Below, piece after piece: positions 1-8,825 of a stretch of 61,744 nucleotides of DNA (within the stretch, counting starts at the first letter, position 1; the number at the start of each line of letters is the position of its first letter). The stretch comes from Clostridia bacterium (GTDB lineage Bacteria; Bacillota; Clostridia; TANB77; CAG-508): the NCBI GenBank assembly GCA_022797145.1, contig JAAWKA010000001.1:1-61744 (forward strand). Reading direction: 5' to 3'. The notes under the pieces are model-generated. The model did not search any database and was not told the DNA's origin. It worked only from the letters and a program-made list of their open reading frames with translations. The translations under genes and the position numbers were made by a program.

Positions 1-411
1 AAATGTAAATGGTTTAGTTACTACTCCTATTGTTAATATATCTTTTCTTCTAGCAAGTTCTGCAATTATGGGAGTTGCTCCTGTTCCTGTTCCTCCTCCC
101 ATTCCACAAGTAAGAAATAGCATATCTGTTCCTTCTATAATATTTTCAATTTCTTCTACACTTTCTTTAGCTGCTATCTCTCCTACTTCTGCATTTGCTC
201 CTGCTCCTAGTCCTTTTGTAGATTCTTTACCAATTTGTAATACTTGTTTGGGATTAGCCTTTTTTAATGCATTTAATTCCGTATTTATTAAAACAAATTC
301 TACATCTTTTATTTTATCTTCTATCATTCTAGTTACTGCATTATTTCCGCCTCCACCAATTCCAATTACTTTTATATCAATAAGATTTTGTTTATTACTT
401 ATTTTATTCAT
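1..411 (-). CDS. ftsZ: Cell division GTPase FtsZ, N-terminal part (runs off the window)
   Basis: The minus strand from an ATG at 411 reads as the start of FtsZ, the tubulin-like GTPase that forms the cytokinetic Z ring. The nucleotide-binding region [11 protein letters not shown] appears near residue 15. The tubulin signature GGGTGTG appears near residue 105, in the context [13 protein letters not shown]. About 137 residues are present and the frame is open to the window edge, so the C-terminal two thirds lie outside. A GGAG-type ribosome binding site precedes the ATG. Identification is secure. Confidence 0.96.
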   Translation of the reverse strand, partial: MNKISNKQNLIDIKVIGIGGGGNNAVTRMIEDKIKDVEFVLINTELNALKKANPKQVLQIGKESTKGLGAGANAEVGEIAAKESVEEIENIIEGTDMLFLTCGMGGGTGTGATPIIAELARRKDILTIGVVTKPFTF

Positions 412-470
412 TAGTTTAACTCTCCTTTTCTTGCCTATTATATTATAAATTTCTTATTAATACTAGATTA

Positions 471-1196
471 TTATACATTTTTTATAATATCTTTTATTAC
501 TTCTCCTGCTATTATTAATCCTGCAACTGATGGAACAAAAGAAATACTGGCTGGTACTTGCTTTTTTGATACTATATTTTTTTCTTTTTCTAATAAGTTT
601 ATTTGCTTTATTTTTATTGGTTCCTCTTTTGAATATAATACTTTTAATTTTTCTATTCCTCTTTTTTTTAATTCTTTTCTCATAATTTTAGCAAGTGGAC
701 ATGTAGTTGTATTGTAAATGTCTTCAATTTCAAATTTTGTTGGATCTAGTTTATTTCCAGTTCCCATAGATGAAATAATAGGTACATCAATTTGCTTAGC
801 TTTTACTACTAATTCTATTTTTGCTGTAATTGTATCAATTGCATCTACTATATAATTTATAGATGTATCTAATATTTCTTCCTTAATATTAGGCATATAA
901 AATGTTTTATATGTTTCTATTTTACAATTTGGATTAATTTCTAGGGCTCTTTTTTTTGCTATTTCTATCTTATCTTTACCAATTGTTTGTGTTGTTGCTA
1001 AAATTTGCCTATTTATATTTGAGGTTGAAATAACATCATGATCAATCAATACAAAATTTTCAATTCCACTTCTTACTAATGCTTCTAATACATATGAGCC
1101 AACTCCTCCAAGTCCAAAAATTGCAATTTTTGATTTTTTTAATTCTTGTATTGCTGAACTTCCTATTAGCATTTCTGTTCTAGAAAATTTCTCCAT
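471..1196 (-). CDS. tcdA: tRNA threonylcarbamoyladenosine dehydratase (TcdA, ThiF/E1-like)
   Basis: This 241-residue protein belongs to the ThiF/E1-like family. TcdA converts t6A37 of ANN-decoding tRNAs to the cyclic ct6A form in an ATP-dependent reaction. The ATP-binding loop GLGGVGS lies near residues 28-34. The family motif STSNINRQ, with its adenylation-site arginine, lies near residue 60, and the length fits. AGGAGG stands 7 bases before the ATG. It lies just upstream of ftsZ in transcription order. Assignment to TcdA rather than another ThiF protein rests on overall resemblance. Confidence 0.85.
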   Translation of the reverse strand: MEKFSRTEMLIGSSAIQELKKSKIAIFGLGGVGSYVLEALVRSGIENFVLIDHDVISTSNINRQILATTQTIGKDKIEIAKKRALEINPNCKIETYKTFYMPNIKEEILDTSINYIVDAIDTITAKIELVVKAKQIDVPIISSMGTGNKLDPTKFEIEDIYNTTTCPLAKIMRKELKKRGIEKLKVLYSKEEPIKIKQINLLEKEKNIVSKKQVPASISFVPSVAGLIIAGEVIKDIIKNV

Positions 1197-1225
1197 TTAT
1201 TTCCTCCTATTAATAAATAGAACTA

Positions 1226-3439
1226 TTATTTACTAAATTTAACTCTTCTTAATCGTAATGCATTAAATACTACTGTCAAACTACTAATTGTCATTGCAAA
1301 TCCTGCAAACATAGGATTCATTACTATTCCAATTGGTTTTAATAATCCTGCTGCAATAGGTATCATTGCAATATTATAGAAAAATGCCCAAAATAGATTT
1401 TGTTTTATATTTACTATAGTCTTTTTGCTTAAATTTATTAAATCATTTATTTTATTTAAGTTAGTATTCATTAGTACCACATCAGCACTATCTATTGCAA
1501 TATCTGTTCCACTTCCAATTGCTACTCCTATATTAGCTGTTACTAAACTTGGAGCATCATTAATTCCGTCTCCTACCATCATTACTTGTTTGCCTTCTTT
1601 TTTTATTTTCTCTATTTGCTCTGTCTTTTTAACTGGTACTAAGTTAGCAATCACTTTATCTATTCCTAAAGTAGAAGCAATCACTTTAGCTGTTTTTTCA
1701 TTATCACCTGTTAGCATAATAATCTCTATATTTTTTTTATTTAATTTTTCTATTACTTCTTTTGCTTCTTGTCTTAACATATCTTTCACACCTACTAAAG
1801 AAATAAGTTCGTTTTCTACTGCAACAAAAAGTATGCTATTGCCTTTAGTAACTAAATCATTTTCATCTTGTTCATTATCTACTTTTATATCATTTTCTAT
1901 CATCATTTGTTTATTTCCTATTAACACTTTTTTGTTGTCATATGTAGCAACAACCCCTCTACCTGGTATTGCTTTAAAATCCTTTACTTCTTTTAGTTCA
2001 ATTTCTTCTTTCTTTGCATAATTTACAATAGCTCTTGCTATTGGATGTTCTGATTTATTCTCTATGCTCGCTATTTGTTTTATTATTTCTCTTTCTTGTT
2101 GTTCATTATAAATATATATTTTAGAAATATTAAGGCTTCCTTTTGTTAATGTTCCTGTTTTGTCAAATACTATTGTATCTATTTTATGTGCATTTTCCAA
2201 AATAGCACTGTTTTTTATTAATAGTCCATTACTAGCACTTATTCCTGAGGCAATTACAATAGCAAGTGGAGTTGCAAGTCCTAATGCACAAGGACATGCA
2301 ATTACTAGCAGTGTTATAAATATATTTATAGCAAAGGCAAAACTCTCTTGCATTAATAACCAAAAAACAAAAAATATTATTGCAATTATAATAATTATTG
2401 GTACAAAATATCCACTTATTTTATCTGCAACTTTAGCTATTGGTGCTTTTGTGTTTGTAGCTTCAACTACTAGTCTTACAATTTCTGATACTGTTGAATC
2501 TTTTCCGATTTTCTCTGCTTTATATTGAATAGTTCCCTCATAATTAATGCTTCCTGCTATTACAGACATCTTCTCTTCTTTTTTTACTGGAATACTTTCG
2601 CCTGTTATAAAAGATTCATCAATATGTGTTATTCCTTGTGTTATTACTCCATCTACAGCAATTTTTTCCCCTGGTTTACAAATTACAATATCCCCTTTTT
2701 CTATTTCATCTATTGTTACTTCTATTTGCTTCCCTTCTTTCATAATAGTGGCTTTATTAGGAGTTAATTTCATCAAGTTTGCTATTGCTGCTTTTGTTTT
2801 TGTTTTATTTTTTCCTTCTATGTATTTTCCAATTTTTATAAAAAATATAACAATTGCTGCTGACTCATAATATAAATGTTCTACATGAGTTATATTACCA
2901 TTTAATATCATAACAGTCCCATAAATACTGTATATAAATGCACTTACAACTCCAATCATAACCAGAGTATCCATATTGGGTGTTTTATGTATTAGATTTT
3001 TATATCCATTTTTTAATATATCTTTTCCAATGTATAAAGTTATTGTTGTTAGTATTAATAAAGTTATTGAGTAATTAACTGGTTGTTTCATCATGTGAAG
3101 AAATGGAATACTTGGTAGTCCTACCATATGTGCCATAGATATATAAAATATTAGAATAGATAATACTGTTAGTATAATTAATTTATTTTTGCTTCTGGCT
3201 TCTTCTTTTTCTATTTGCTTAAAATTGTCTATTCCTAAACTTTCAAATCCTGCCTTTTTTATATATTCTTCAATATTCTTTACATCTATTATTGTGTCAT
3301 CATATTCTATATTAGCATTATTCATAACTAAATTTATTGTTGCATTTTTTATTCCTTCTTGTTTATTCAAAAATTTTTCTAATCCTGTAGAACAAGCACT
3401 ACAACTCATTCCTCCTATTTTTAATAATACTTTTTTCAT
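1226..3439 (-). CDS. copA: Copper-exporting P1B-type ATPase CopA
   Basis: This 737-residue pump exports Cu(I) across the cytoplasmic membrane. Visible in order are an N-terminal heavy-metal domain with the GMSCSAC metal site (Cys13, Cys16), membrane segments, the actuator TGES motif, the intramembrane ACPCALG metal site, the phosphorylation motif DKTGTLT, the nucleotide-domain SEHP motif and the hinge GDGINDAP. The CPC motif and single heavy-metal domain are typical of Firmicute CopA. The gene follows copZ by 8 bases and clearly shares its transcript. I saw no adjacent csoR or copY. Confidence 0.97.
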   Translation of the reverse strand: MKKVLLKIGGMSCSACSTGLEKFLNKQEGIKNATINLVMNNANIEYDDTIIDVKNIEEYIKKAGFESLGIDNFKQIEKEEARSKNKLIILTVLSILIFYISMAHMVGLPSIPFLHMMKQPVNYSITLLILTTITLYIGKDILKNGYKNLIHKTPNMDTLVMIGVVSAFIYSIYGTVMILNGNITHVEHLYYESAAIVIFFIKIGKYIEGKNKTKTKAAIANLMKLTPNKATIMKEGKQIEVTIDEIEKGDIVICKPGEKIAVDGVITQGITHIDESFITGESIPVKKEEKMSVIAGSINYEGTIQYKAEKIGKDSTVSEIVRLVVEATNTKAPIAKVADKISGYFVPIIIIIAIIFFVFWLLMQESFAFAINIFITLLVIACPCALGLATPLAIVIASGISASNGLLIKNSAILENAHKIDTIVFDKTGTLTKGSLNISKIYIYNEQQEREIIKQIASIENKSEHPIARAIVNYAKKEEIELKEVKDFKAIPGRGVVATYDNKKVLIGNKQMMIENDIKVDNEQDENDLVTKGNSILFVAVENELISLVGVKDMLRQEAKEVIEKLNKKNIEIIMLTGDNEKTAKVIASTLGIDKVIANLVPVKKTEQIEKIKKEGKQVMMVGDGINDAPSLVTANIGVAIGSGTDIAIDSADVVLMNTNLNKINDLINLSKKTIVNIKQNLFWAFFYNIAMIPIAAGLLKPIGIVMNPMFAGFAMTISSLTVVFNALRLRRVKFSK

Positions 3440-3447
3440 ATATCCTC

Positions 3448-3660
3448 CTATTCTCCTAAGCTTTTAAATCCTGCTTCATCAATTACTTCTTCTATTCTTT
3501 TTATATCAATTTGTTCATCATTATATTGTATTTGTGCAACATTATCATTTATATTAACATTAGCCTCCTCGACTCCCTGTGTATTTTTCAATACCTTTTC
3601 TAATCTTGTAGCACATGCTTGACAGTGCATTCCTTCTATTTTTAATTTTATATTTTTCAT
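3448..3660 (-). CDS. copZ: Copper chaperone CopZ-like heavy-metal-binding protein
   Basis: This 70-residue single heavy-metal-associated domain has the metal site GMHCQAC (Cys13 and Cys16) on the first loop. Such proteins carry Cu(I) in the cytosol and hand it to the pump. It is immediately upstream of copA, with AAGGAGG before its ATG, so the pair forms a copper-export operon. The domain resembles the N-terminal domain of the adjacent ATPase, as expected for a chaperone and its partner. Confidence 0.93.
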   Translation of the reverse strand: MKNIKLKIEGMHCQACATRLEKVLKNTQGVEEANVNINDNVAQIQYNDEQIDIKRIEEVIDEAGFKSLGE

Positions 3661-3732
3661 ATTTTAATCCTCCTTAATATAATTTTTATTATTCTATCAT
3701 AAAGTTATGCAAAATGCTACTATTTATTTAAA

Positions 3733-3782
3733 ATCAAAAAATCATAATTCTCTACTTTCATAGATAATTATGATTTTTTGAT
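3733..3782. terminator. Terminator hairpin after the DUF308 gene
   Basis: A perfect 17-bp inverted repeat (3733-3749 with 3766-3782) has T-rich stem ends. On the minus strand it sits between the stop of the DUF308 gene and the copZ promoter region, so it isolates the copper operon. Confidence 0.7.
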
Positions 3783-3809
3783 GATTATATTTTTAATTAT
3801 TTATTATTT

Positions 3810-4352
3810 TTAAATCTTATTTACATTTTTCATAAAAAATACACTCTCTATTATATCAATAATAGCATAAACTAACATTAATACTCCTATTGTTATTACA
3901 ATAGCTCCTGAATTTACTAATATATATATACCACACAATAACATTGTAACTGATAGTCCAAGACTATATGTCCAGACTATTGAATTAAGTTCTTTTAATT
4001 TAATAGATAAATCTATTCTTGTTAGTCCACTATAAATAATCCAAATTCCTACTATAATTCTGAATATTGTTCCTATTGTATCTGTATATATAATTGCTAC
4101 AATTCCTATTAAAATAGAAATTATTCCAAAAAGCATATCATAATTATAAAAGTCATATTTATTTTTACTAAAAACATATGTCATAATTCTAACTATTCCT
4201 ACTAAAATAAACATTGTCCCTATTATATATGATATAAATTTTACTGTTCCTTCTGGCTTCATAATTAAAACTAATCCTAAAATTGCAAATATTAGTGAGA
4301 CTACAATAGATGAAAAGCCTACTTTTTTTAATATTTTATTAAAATGTTCCAC
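3810..4352 (-). CDS. DUF308/HdeD-like membrane protein
   Basis: This 180-residue protein is built almost entirely of about six hydrophobic segments arranged in pairs. Short loops such as MKPEGT and YTDTIGT are typical of the DUF308 (HdeD-like) repeat family. The function is unknown in Firmicutes; in enterobacteria HdeD is linked to acid stress. The start is a GTG with AAGGAGAG 5 bases upstream. It is flanked by a terminator on its 3' side and appears monocistronic. Confidence 0.75.
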   Translation of the reverse strand: MEHFNKILKKVGFSSIVVSLIFAILGLVLIMKPEGTVKFISYIIGTMFILVGIVRIMTYVFSKNKYDFYNYDMLFGIISILIGIVAIIYTDTIGTIFRIIVGIWIIYSGLTRIDLSIKLKELNSIVWTYSLGLSVTMLLCGIYILVNSGAIVITIGVLMLVYAIIDIIESVFFMKNVNKI

Positions 4353-4518
4353 AATTACTCTCCTTTTTTGTAATATTTTAATTTATTATATCATATATAA
4401 TAGAATTTTATATGTCAATAAGTTTTATACTTTTTTCATATTTTTTAACTTATGTTAATATATTTTTATATGAATATTTAACTTTGCAATTCATATATTA
4501 AACAAGAGGTGCGTTTTC

Positions 4519-5583
4519 TTGATTATAAAAAGTTTTTTATTGAAAAAGGTTTTGTTTATATCTTTAATATTTTTATTTATTAGCATTTGTATTTTCAGTA
4601 TTGTATATTCTACTAGTATTTTAGATAGTTTTGAAAATTTAATCTGGATTACCAAAAATAATTCAAAAAATAAATACATAAAATGGATTGATTTTAATGT
4701 TACTTATGAGGTTTTGGATAAAACTTCTAAACTTGATATTTCTTCTCATGTAAATAATGAATCTATAACTTATAATTGGATAGAGCTTTTATCCTATTTA
4801 GCTTGCAAATATGGTGGAAACTTCAAAAAATTTAAAGATGCTGATTTATCTTCTTTAACAAAAAGATTACAATCTGGTGAAACAATGGAAATTATATCAA
4901 AAGATTTAAAAAATTATTCATATTATTACGAAGCTTATAATGCTATTTTAAGTCAATTTATTGGTGAATATGAAATAGAAGTTCCAAATAAAAATAATAA
5001 TGAAAAAGAATTTGTAAAAAAATATGGTATAAAAGCTTTTCTACCTATAGCAAAAAATTATAGTTTTAGTCATTATGATGATTTTGGAAATTCAAGAAAT
5101 TATGGATATAAGCGTGTACATTTAGGTAATGATTTAATGGGAAGTATTGGTACTCCAATAATTGCTGTAGAAAGTGGAATAGTAGAAGCACTTGGTTGGA
5201 ATCAGTATGGTGGCTGGAGAGTTGGTATTAGAAGTTTTGATAAAAAACGATATTATTATTATGCTCATTTAAGAAAAGATCATCCCTTTGTAAAAACTCT
5301 AAAGGAAGGAGATATTGTTACAGCTGGTGATGTTATTGGTTATTTAGGTATGACTGGATATAGTGCAAAAGAAAATGTAAATAACATTAATGTTCCTCAT
5401 CTACATTTTGGTATGCAAATTATTTTTGACGAATCTCAAAAAGATGGTGTTAATCAAATTTGGATTGATGTTTACCAAATTATAGAGTTTTTAAGAAAAA
5501 ATAAGTCTGAAGTTTATAGAAACACAGAAAAAAATGAATTTTACAGAAAATATAATTTTATAGATTCTAATTTACAAGAATAA
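4519..5583 (+). CDS. Membrane-anchored M23 (LytM) peptidoglycan endopeptidase
   Basis: This 354-residue protein has one N-terminal membrane segment (about residues 10-32) and a C-terminal M23 metallopeptidase domain. The zinc ligands are visible as HLGND (His201, Asp205) and HLHFG (His294, His296). Such enzymes cut peptide cross-links of peptidoglycan on the outer face of the membrane. The start is a TTG at 4519, preceded by AGAGGTG. It is followed after 11 bases by a polysaccharide deacetylase gene on the same strand, so the two probably act together on the wall, perhaps in sporulation. Confidence 0.88.
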   Translation: MIIKSFLLKKVLFISLIFLFISICIFSIVYSTSILDSFENLIWITKNNSKNKYIKWIDFNVTYEVLDKTSKLDISSHVNNESITYNWIELLSYLACKYGGNFKKFKDADLSSLTKRLQSGETMEIISKDLKNYSYYYEAYNAILSQFIGEYEIEVPNKNNNEKEFVKKYGIKAFLPIAKNYSFSHYDDFGNSRNYGYKRVHLGNDLMGSIGTPIIAVESGIVEALGWNQYGGWRVGIRSFDKKRYYYYAHLRKDHPFVKTLKEGDIVTAGDVIGYLGMTGYSAKENVNNINVPHLHFGMQIIFDESQKDGVNQIWIDVYQIIEFLRKNKSEVYRNTEKNEFYRKYNFIDSNLQE

Positions 5584-5594
5584 GGGTGAATTTT

Positions 5595-6457
5595 TTGAAG
5601 TTACGGTATTAAGGTTTTTAAATTAAATTATAGATTAATTATCTTATTTATTATATTAATTTTAATTGTTTCTTGCATTTACATATATAGCTCTGTTAAA
5701 GCCAATGAAACATCTGGTATTAAAGTTCCTATTATTATGTATCACAGTATTTTAAAATCTAGAAGTGGTGATTTTATTGTTTCACCAGATACTTTTGAAA
5801 AAGATTTATTATATATAAAAGAAAAAGGGTATACAACCATAACTATGCAAGATTTAATTAATTACGTTTATTCTGATATCCCGCTTCCCTATAAGCCTAT
5901 TATAATTACTTTAGATGATGGTCATTATAATAATCTTACTTACATAGTACCAATTTTAAAAAAATATAATATGAAGGCTGTTATTTCTATTGTTGGCGAA
6001 TATACAAATTCGTACACAAAAACAGATGAAGCAAATCCTAACTATAGTTATTTACGTTGGAAAGATATAATTGCATTATCTAAAAGTGGCTACATAGAAT
6101 TTCAAAATCATACCTATAATTTGCATAGTATGATAAATGGTAGAAATGGTTGTATGAAAAAATATACTGAAAGCATCGCTCAATATTCTCAATTATTAGA
6201 AAATGATATTATAAAATTACAAGAAGAATTTAAAAATTATACGCGGATATATTCCAACTACTTTTACCTATCCTTTTGGTGCAGTAAGTAAAGAATCCTA
6301 CCCTATTATTAAAAATTTAGGATTTAAAGCTTCTTTGTCTTGCAGTTCTGGCATAAACTATATAACAAAATCGCCTGAATGTTTATATCTTTTAAAAAGA
6401 AATAATAGAAAAAATAATATAGATAGAGCTAGCTTTTTTAATAAATTATTAGAATAG
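5595..6457 (+). CDS. Polysaccharide (peptidoglycan) deacetylase, NodB fold, needing two +1 frameshifts
   Basis: Read with two +1 shifts this gives 286 residues. It starts at a TTG at 5595 with GGGTGA 5 bases upstream, then MKL, and at the CGG at 5604 skips to GGT. A signal-anchor helix and a NodB deacetylase domain follow, with TLDDGH as the metal motif and NHTYNLH as the HxxxH-type motif. At the CGG at 6244 it skips to GGA and continues as TGYIPTTFTYPFG, the conserved YPFG motif, to a TAG at 6455. Without the shifts the signal helix has no ATG, GTG or TTG start and the domain loses its last motif. It would remove N-acetyl groups from wall glycan. It may be a pseudogene if the shifts are real mutations. 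Confidence 0.8.
5604..5606 (+). other. Putative +1 recoding site at CGG (deacetylase, codon 4)
   Basis: TTG AAG TTA CGG reads into a TAA two codons later. Skipping the C gives GGT and an open frame through the signal helix into the NodB domain. A TGA at 5596-5598 closes the downstream frame on the upstream side, so the shift must occur within about 12 bases, and this CGG is inside that interval. Confidence 0.7.
6244..6246 (+). other. Putative +1 recoding site at CGG (deacetylase, YPFG motif)
   Basis: The in-frame sequence ACG CGG ATA continues only to a stop at 6289. Skipping the C gives GGA and then TYPFG and the rest of the deacetylase domain to 6457. The restored glycine fits the usual context before the YPxG motif of this family. 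Confidence 0.75.
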
Positions 6458-6458
6458 T

Positions 6459-6493
6459 AAAAAGAAGAAAATAGTAAATATTTTCTTCTTTTT
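6459..6493. terminator. Bidirectional terminator between convergent genes
   Basis: A perfect 15-bp inverted repeat (6459-6473 with 6479-6493) with a 5-base loop lies between the convergent deacetylase and permease genes. It carries A-rich and T-rich ends on both strands. Confidence 0.85.
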
Positions 6494-6520
6494 GCTATTT
6501 TGGCATTTCTACAATCTCTT

Positions 6521-7615
6521 TTATCTATCAAATATTGCCTTTCCTACTCCCTTATCTATTAAAGTTGAAAATATATTTTTTAATATAATTAATATTATAG
6601 GACCTATAAACATTCCTAATACTCCCATAATTTTAAATCCTGTATACATAGCTATCAATGTAAATATAGGATGTATTCCTATATGTGTACTTACAACTCT
6701 TGGTTCTGCAAATTGTCTAATAATTGACATTATAATCCATAATATCAAAATAGCTACTGATAATCTTATATCACCATTAATTGCTGCTATTATAGACCAT
6801 GGTACCATTGCTGTTCCAGAGCCTAATATTGGCAGTGCATCTACAAATCCTATTCCTAGAGCTGCTAAAAGTGGATACTTTATAGAAAACCCCATAAAAG
6901 TTAGTCCATACAGTCCTATTAATGATATAATAAATGATATTATTACTAGTATTGCTTCTGCTTTTAAGTACCCTCCTAAACTACTAATTAGCTCTCTTAT
7001 ATGATATCCAATTCTTTTTACCCATTCTTTAGGTAGATGATGTTCTAACTGGTCTATCATATATAATTTATCTGTACATATAAAATATATAGCTATAAAC
7101 GATATTCCTATATATATTGCTATTGTTGGAATCTGAGTAAGTCCATTCATTAAAGATGTTAATCCATTTTTTACCCAATTTGATATTGTTCCTATTATTT
7201 CTCCTGCTGAATTTTGTATTACATTTGTTACTTCTGAAGATATTTTTAGCTTGGTAAAATCTATATTATTCATTATGTCTTGGACTTGTGTATATGCCTT
7301 TTCAATATATTGATTTAACCCTTGCAATAAATTACTTGCCTCTGCAATAAGACTCGTTATCCCCCATGCAATAAAACCTATTAATATTGAAGCTACTACC
7401 ATTAACACTATAATTGCGCTTGTTTTTCTTGTAAAGCTTGTCTTTTTACTTACAAATTTTATAATAGGTTCAATTAAAAGAGATATAATAAATGCTATTA
7501 GAAATGGCATATAAAAAATTGCCAACTTAAATGCTAGATAAATTCCCAATATTGTAAAAGTAAGTATTAATATCCTTTTTCCTACCTTTGTCCAATATCC
7601 CATATCAACAACCAT
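6521..7615 (-). CDS. AI-2E family permease (YtvI-like)
   Basis: This 364-residue integral membrane protein has about eight hydrophobic segments. It shows the C-terminal family pattern seen here as ALGIGFVDALPILGSG and then GIHPIFTLIAMYTGFK. AI-2E/UPF0118 proteins are transporters of varied or unknown substrate, including sodium/proton antiport in some. AAGGAAG precedes the ATG at 7615. An 18-bp hairpin separates it from the upstream CBS gene. Confidence 0.85.
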   Translation of the reverse strand: MVVDMGYWTKVGKRILILTFTILGIYLAFKLAIFYMPFLIAFIISLLIEPIIKFVSKKTSFTRKTSAIIVLMVVASILIGFIAWGITSLIAEASNLLQGLNQYIEKAYTQVQDIMNNIDFTKLKISSEVTNVIQNSAGEIIGTISNWVKNGLTSLMNGLTQIPTIAIYIGISFIAIYFICTDKLYMIDQLEHHLPKEWVKRIGYHIRELISSLGGYLKAEAILVIISFIISLIGLYGLTFMGFSIKYPLLAALGIGFVDALPILGSGTAMVPWSIIAAINGDIRLSVAILILWIIMSIIRQFAEPRVVSTHIGIHPIFTLIAMYTGFKIMGVLGMFIGPIILIILKNIFSTLIDKGVGKAIFDR

Positions 7616-7632
7616 GTTCTTTCTTCCTTTAT

Positions 7633-7674
7633 ATATAATAATAGAAGTAGTATTACCTACTTCTATTATTATAT
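7633..7674. repeat. 18-bp hairpin in the leader of the permease gene
   Basis: A perfect 18-bp inverted repeat (7633-7650 with 7657-7674) has a 6-base loop. On the minus strand it lies between the CBS stop and the permease ribosome binding site. It has no T-run after it, so it may be an attenuator or a processing or stability hairpin rather than a simple terminator. Confidence 0.55.
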
Positions 7675-7689
7675 TGTTTTAATTTATAA

Positions 7690-8139
7690 TTATTCGGCAT
7701 TTTTGTTTTTTCCATCACAATTACAAATGTTCTCTAAAGTATCACAAACTTGTTTTGCTCCTATTTTATTATCATTATTTGCTAAATCTCCCAAAGAAAG
7801 GATACCTACAATTTTATTATTGTTATCACATACTGGTATTCTTCTTATTTGTAAGTCTGACATTAATTTTGTAGCTTCATTAATATCTGTTTCTGGTGTA
7901 CAACAACATGTTTTACATGTCATTATATCTGATGCTTTTGTTATATTTGCATCTTTATTGCAAGCAACTGTTCTTAAAATAATGTCTCTATCTGTTAACA
8001 CTCCTACTACTGTATTATTAGTGTCACACACAGGAATACATCCTATATGATTATCACACATTTTTTTTGCAATTTCAGTAACTGTTGTATCTGGTGTGCA
8101 ACAGCATACATTTAAGCTCATGCATTCTTTTACTTTCAT
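7690..8139 (-). CDS. Tandem CBS-domain protein unusually rich in cysteine
   Basis: This protein of about 149 residues has two CBS domains, each with the IPV core and a nucleotide-pocket-like segment (GVLTDRDI in the first, GILSLGDL in the second). CBS pairs usually sense adenine nucleotides. Each domain begins with a CCC triplet (SLNVCCCTPD, KTCCCTPE), and further cysteines occur in CDNHIGCIPVC, VAC and the tail CDTLENICNC. The total is about fifteen. The start is taken at 8139 because the AAAGGAAG ribosome binding site overlaps the earlier ATG at 8157. The partner protein is unknown. Confidence 0.88.
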   Translation of the reverse strand: MKVKECMSLNVCCCTPDTTVTEIAKKMCDNHIGCIPVCDTNNTVVGVLTDRDIILRTVACNKDANITKASDIMTCKTCCCTPETDINEATKLMSDLQIRRIPVCDNNNKIVGILSLGDLANNDNKIGAKQVCDTLENICNCDGKNKNAE

Positions 8140-8245
8140 ATTACTACTTCCTTTCATGTATAATATAATTAATAAAAATTAATATATATTATTTTGCACA
8201 TTCTGAAAAAAAGTATGTAATTTTTTATTTTTTAATCATATTTTT

Positions 8246-8737
8246 CTATCTTGGAATAATTGGTCCATGAGGTCTTGGAAATGGTGGTCTTGGTGGCATA
8301 GTTGGTCCTCCTGGAAATGGTGGTCTATTGTGTCCTCCTAATATTTCTCGTAAAATTAATATTTTAATTAAATCTCTAATTATATTATTTTTATTTCTGT
8401 TTTCCATTGTTTCTACATTCTTGCTTCTATCTTCTTTTTTTGTTTCTAACTTAAAATCTATTTCTATCTTTTTATAAATATTTTCTGTCATCTCTTCTAT
8501 TTTTTGATTATTAATTATTTCCATATTAGCAAGACATTCTTGACAAACTAATGGATATACTCTTTTATATACTTCTGGATATAAATTTTCTAATTCATAA
8601 TCTATTGTGGCATTTCTACTACTTGGCATAACATAATAGTTGTTTTCTTGATATGTATCTTTCATATAATTATTAGGATTATATCCTAATGTTCTCATCA
8701 TATATTCTTCATATGATGTCTCATAGTTGTTATACAT
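8246..8737 (-). CDS. Uncharacterised protein with proline-rich C-terminus
   Basis: This 163-residue protein is of unknown function. The N-terminal part is rich in Tyr and Asn. The middle contains ELENLYPEVYKRVYPLVCQEC, and the C-terminal 30 residues are a Gly/Pro/Arg tail ending PRPHGPIIPR. Similar LYPE...YPLVC proteins occur in sporulating Clostridia, and the composition would suit a spore-coat or surface protein, but that is a guess. GGAGG precedes the ATG. Expression is probably monocistronic. Confidence 0.7.
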   Translation of the reverse strand: MYNNYETSYEEYMMRTLGYNPNNYMKDTYQENNYYVMPSSRNATIDYELENLYPEVYKRVYPLVCQECLANMEIINNQKIEEMTENIYKKIEIDFKLETKKEDRSKNVETMENRNKNNIIRDLIKILILREILGGHNRPPFPGGPTMPPRPPFPRPHGPIIPR

Positions 8738-8825
8738 ACTTAAACCTCCTCATATTAAATGACCTTTAAAGTTCACTTTTATTATGAGTAGTATATGCCT
8801 TTTTTTAATTATTGTTACTATATTT

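Noticed and set aside
68..448. Open frame on the plus strand opposite ftsZ
   Set aside because: It is the complement of a clear FtsZ coding region and has no ribosome binding site. Many long plus-strand frames opposite minus-strand genes here are AT-rich shadows of the same sort.
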